From positions 1 to 9,264 of the forward strand of contig DAOWFO010000001.1 of the NCBI GenBank assembly GCA_030637965.1: a stretch of 9,264 bases of DNA, given 5' to 3'. Positions 6,640 to 9,264 of this stretch are shown piece after piece. The notes below the pieces were generated by a model that was not told the DNA's origin, did not search any database, and saw nothing but the letters and a program-made list of their open reading frames with translations. The stretch comes from Thermoplasmata archaeon. Lineage in GTDB: Archaea; Thermoplasmatota; E2; DHVEG-1. The number at the start of each line of letters is the position of its first letter. Position 1 is the stretch's first letter. A program made the translations under genes and the position numbers.

Positions 6640-7221
6640 TTATAGTAATCCTAATCCAGTCATCAGAAGTATTCCTACAAGCAATCCAAAGATTGCAATA
6701 GTTTCTGGCATTACAGTATATATTATTCCTCTAGCAGCAACATCTGGGTTTCTTGCAGTAGCTGAAATGGATGCACTAGCAACCATACCTTGATTAGCAG
6801 CTGATATACCAGTAAGTCCAACAACAAGACCTATTCCAATTGCAGATACTCCAAGCATTGGATTGGTTAAATCTGCCCCGCTTCCTCCCAGTAATCCTGC
6901 CCCCATCATTAATAGAATTGCGGTTAGCAGACCATAAACTGCTTGTGTCATTGGCAATACTTGAAAGATTAGACATTTACCGAATAGTTCAGGTTTCTCA
7001 CCGGTTACTGCTACTGCAGATGTTCCAGCCAGCATTAGACCCATTGCAGATCCTATCCCTGCTATTCCCATAGCAAGTGCGCAACCAATTATGATCATTG
7101 ATTGAGTTTCTCCTTCTTTTCCTGTTAAAGGCTCTGCTGAAGCAATTCCTACTGTCATAGTTAGTGCTATAATTGCCATTATTACTATTGCTGCTCTTTT
7201 TTTAATTTTTCCATTCTTCAT
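6640..7221 (-). CDS. atpK: A-type ATP synthase subunit K (rotor-ring proteolipid), four helices with one Na+-type site, signal-peptide-like N-terminus
   Basis: Subunit K forms the membrane rotor ring that carries the coupling ion past subunit I. The 193-residue product has a basic then hydrophobic leader ending in IASAEP (cleavage plausible after Ala29), then two fused helical hairpins (about 41-111 and 122-193). Hairpin 1 holds LPMTQAVYG (89-97); hairpin 2 holds MPETIAIFG (171-179). The ion-binding Glu173 therefore has Met91 as its counterpart in hairpin 1. Leu89, Thr92, Gln93, Gln144 and Glu173 match the Na+ ligands of Enterococcus hirae NtpK (Leu61, Thr64, Gln65, Gln110, Glu139). Pyrococcus furiosus K also has four helices and one Na+ site. 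The ATG at 7219-7221 is chosen because AGGAGG (7228-7233) is six bases upstream; the in-frame ATG at 7242 would place that site inside the gene. Confidence 0.94.
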   Translation of the reverse strand: MKNGKIKKRAAIVIMAIIALTMTVGIASAEPLTGKEGETQSMIIIGCALAMGIAGIGSAMGLMLAGTSAVAVTGEKPELFGKCLIFQVLPMTQAVYGLLTAILLMMGAGLLGGSGADLTNPMLGVSAIGIGLVVGLTGISAANQGMVASASISATARNPDVAARGIIYTVMPETIAIFGLLVGILLMTGLGLL

Positions 7222-7227
7222 TTTCTG

Positions 7228-7233
7228 CCTCCT
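7228..7233 (-). promoter_or_regulatory. Strong Shine-Dalgarno site that decides the atpK start
   Basis: AGGAGG on the minus strand lies six bases before ATG 7219-7221. This is the best ribosome binding site match in the window, tied with those of atpB and atpF, and fits the need for many K copies per enzyme. It rules against the upstream in-frame ATG at 7240-7242. Confidence 0.8.
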
Positions 7234-7249
7234 ATTATTCATTTTTTAT

Positions 7250-9264
7250 TTATTCTATCTCTTTAATTTTGGTATATCTTCTCTTAATTGAGAATGGTTT
7301 AAATTTTTCTCCTCCTCCTTCATAAAACCTATTGAAAAATTCAACATATTGAAGCCTAAGAGAATGAACTCCTGCACCAAGTGTTTGTATGCCAAGGTTT
7401 GCAAGATGTGTAACAATTAGAATTATTGGTACTAATATTACCCCTACAACTGGTACTATATCAGGAATTATTTCTCCCACTACATTAAATGCAAGTGCCA
7501 TTCCTGTAGTACCAAGACCAAGTGCAAGTAATCTTGCATAGGATAACCAGTCACCAATAAAACCTGTAATATCAAATAAACCCAGTGGCCCAGCATTTAA
7601 TAATAATAAGATAATGCCAATAATTACGAAAATTATTGAGATATAAAATTCTACTGCTCCCAATATCCAAATATGTAACAACATTTCGCCAATTAATGCT
7701 CCTCCTCCAATTTGAAGAAGTATCCATGTGAAATGTTTTGTTATTAAAGATTTATAATCTTTATTTTTATAACACTGGTAGATGGCTAATAAAATCCCTA
7801 CATTAAGATGAATTAAACCAAAAATTAATGCTACTATCAGGATAGTTAGAGGGTCACGTATAGGTTCAATAGGAAAATGGATTCCACCGATTGTAATACT
7901 ATAAAGAGTTTGATTTACGTCTTGAAAAATAAAGCGAGGTATTAGATCCCCAAAGAAACTATTCGTTATTAGTCCGACAATTATTGTTGTCATACCCAGC
8001 CATATACCTAAAAATGACCAGTCTTTAATCATAGTATTATATTTTGAAAATTTGAAGTATCCAAATAATGAAAGAAAGAAAATTATAAGGCCATAGCCTA
8101 TGTCGCCAAGCATTATACCAAAGAACAATATGAAAAAAATACCCATTATTATTGCTGGATTAATCTCATTGTACTTTGGAGTTGCAAACAATTCAAGAAG
8201 AGTTCTAAAGGATCCTGCCCATTTTGGCATTTCCATGTAAGTTGGAGGATTATCTGGATTTTGTGAAGGTTTTTCAAAATTACAAATAACATGATCTTTA
8301 GAAACCTTTGAAACCAACTTTTGTAAGTCATTTTCATTCTTTTCTAAAACCCAACCTTCAATAATATAGGTAGAATTAGTTTGTGTAAAATTTTTAGAAA
8401 TTTCTTTTCTTATTCTTTCAAGTTTTATTTGTTCACGGAGGACTAATAATTCATGCAACTGTTTCTCTGCAGTATCACGTAAGTTAGAAATTATTTGTCT
8501 TTTTTCTTTGTTAAGGTTTTTCTTCTCTTTTATTTGAGATTTTAAAGCTTCTTCTGGTGTTCCTACGAGTTTTTTTAGATCAAACTCTGTTATTTTTTCT
8601 CTGCATATCTTTTCAATTTTATCTTCTTCCGAAATATGCGCAGCTATCAGCACACTCCATTCAACTTTTTTACCTTTTCCAAACTGTTTATAGTAAATAG
8701 TTGCTTTATCCAAGTTATTTATCTCTCTTTCTAATGCTGAGAGATCATATGTTTTACCAACTTTAACAATGACATAATCAGTTTTACCAATATCTGAAAT
8801 ATCAAAGTCAAAATCTTTAATATAATTAAGTGATTTTATATTAAGAGATATATCCTCAATTTTCTCGACAATCTCATTTATCTTTTTCTCTTTATCAATT
8901 ATTCCTTTTTCAATTTCTCCAAGTATTCCTTCTGTAAGAGAATATATGTCTTCAATATAATTATCTTCAACCGTTGTTATCTCTGGTAATTTGGGGTGAA
9001 GAATGGCTTTTATGCCACTCTTTTTTAATCTAATTCTTTTTAATATATCAATTAATCGAGTTAATCTCAATTCATAATTTGTACATAAACCTGAATCGGA
9101 ATGCATCGGAGCTTTTTCAAATCCCTCCGATATTTCTTGCTCATTTAAAGAAATGTCGATTATTTCCATTAATCCAGCTTCATGAAGATTTTTTATAACA
9201 TTTTCTACATAGTTTTGATGTAAAACTAGTGAAACTTTTTTCATTGGAGCTGGAAATAATATAG
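7250..9264 (-). CDS. atpI: A-type ATP synthase subunit I (subunit a, stator and ion channel), 5' end probably outside the window
   Basis: Subunit I anchors the peripheral stalks and forms the half-channels through which ions reach the K ring. Counted from the ATG at 9242-9244 it has 664 residues. The N-terminal half (to about 350) is a charged cytoplasmic domain with a long coiled coil (about 215-290). The membrane domain (about 363-640) has seven to eight spans. Key arginines are visible: Arg571 in SYARLLALGLG and Arg630 in HSLRLQYVEFF, matching the two essential arginines of V-ATPase subunit a. The end, YEGGGEKFKPF, is also typical. The frame stays open to the right edge, adding ILFPAP before that Met; archaeal I proteins commonly begin with a short segment of this kind ahead of MKK. 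No Shine-Dalgarno precedes ATG 9244, so the true start is probably a few codons beyond the window. The atpK start follows 28 bases downstream. Confidence 0.95.
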   Translation of the reverse strand, partial: ILFPAPMKKVSLVLHQNYVENVIKNLHEAGLMEIIDISLNEQEISEGFEKAPMHSDSGLCTNYELRLTRLIDILKRIRLKKSGIKAILHPKLPEITTVEDNYIEDIYSLTEGILGEIEKGIIDKEKKINEIVEKIEDISLNIKSLNYIKDFDFDISDIGKTDYVIVKVGKTYDLSALEREINNLDKATIYYKQFGKGKKVEWSVLIAAHISEEDKIEKICREKITEFDLKKLVGTPEEALKSQIKEKKNLNKEKRQIISNLRDTAEKQLHELLVLREQIKLERIRKEISKNFTQTNSTYIIEGWVLEKNENDLQKLVSKVSKDHVICNFEKPSQNPDNPPTYMEMPKWAGSFRTLLELFATPKYNEINPAIIMGIFFILFFGIMLGDIGYGLIIFFLSLFGYFKFSKYNTMIKDWSFLGIWLGMTTIIVGLITNSFFGDLIPRFIFQDVNQTLYSITIGGIHFPIEPIRDPLTILIVALIFGLIHLNVGILLAIYQCYKNKDYKSLITKHFTWILLQIGGGALIGEMLLHIWILGAVEFYISIIFVIIGIILLLLNAGPLGLFDITGFIGDWLSYARLLALGLGTTGMALAFNVVGEIIPDIVPVVGVILVPIILIVTHLANLGIQTLGAGVHSLRLQYVEFFNRFYEGGGEKFKPFSIKRRYTKIKEIE

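Noticed and set aside
6794..6976. 60-residue minus-strand frame overlapping atpK
   Set aside because: Lies wholly within atpK in another frame; Ser/Asn/Trp-rich translation of the proteolipid codons, with no start signal.
7222..7242. Upstream ATG giving atpK seven more residues (MNNRRQK)
   Set aside because: The strong AGGAGG lies inside this extension and is well placed for the ATG at 7221; nothing resembling a ribosome site precedes 7242.
9105..9131. 7-bp inverted repeat ATCGGAG/CTCCGAT with 13-base loop in atpI
   Set aside because: Short stem within coding sequence; can arise by chance and has no positional logic.

Overview
The window is a strongly AT-rich stretch that reads almost entirely on the minus strand. 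It carries most of one operon for a membrane-bound A-type (A1AO/V-like) ATP synthase. From right to left, in transcription order, the subunit genes are atpI, atpK, atpE, atpC, atpF, atpA, atpB and atpD. This is the usual I-K-E-C-F-A-B-D order of archaeal operons. The promoter and the expected upstream atpH lie beyond the right edge, and atpI itself appears cut there.

The organism is most likely a low-GC euryarchaeon. The subunits are archaeal-type, the genes sit 1-28 bases apart with Shine-Dalgarno sites, and the left part has a good archaeal BRE-TATA promoter with leaderless-type spacing. The K subunit is the four-helix, one-carboxylate kind known from Thermococcales (Pyrococcus furiosus). 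That would fit a lineage near Thermococci, such as the low-GC methanogenic Methanofastidiosa, but the taxonomic placement is inference and no methanogenesis gene is visible.

Layout: 7250-9264 atpI (stator/ion-channel subunit a); 6640-7221 atpK (rotor ring); 6067-6627 atpE (peripheral stalk); 4929-6050 atpC (central stalk cap, TTG start, membrane anchor); 4618-4929 atpF; 2817-4595 atpA (catalytic); 1417-2814 atpB (non-catalytic); 771-1415 atpD (central shaft). Directly behind atpD, one base after its stop, is a 53-codon gene for a single-span membrane protein (608-769), apparently the last gene of the operon. An AT-rich gap with no convincing gene follows, holding a cluster of T-runs (probable terminator) and then a promoter for a separate 71-residue two-span membrane protein (32-247), which has its own T-run terminator.

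Together A, B, C, D, E, F, I and K form nearly the whole rotary enzyme: A3B3 makes or hydrolyses ATP, D/F/C form the central shaft, E (with the off-window H) the peripheral stalk, and I plus the K ring carry ions. Ligand residues in K indicate Na+ coupling with one site per four helices. The most notable non-gene signal is a perfect 19-bp inverted repeat with a 4-base loop inside the 3' end of atpC, just before the atpF-A-B-D half of the operon. The most notable gene-level item is the unassigned 53-residue membrane protein at the operon end.
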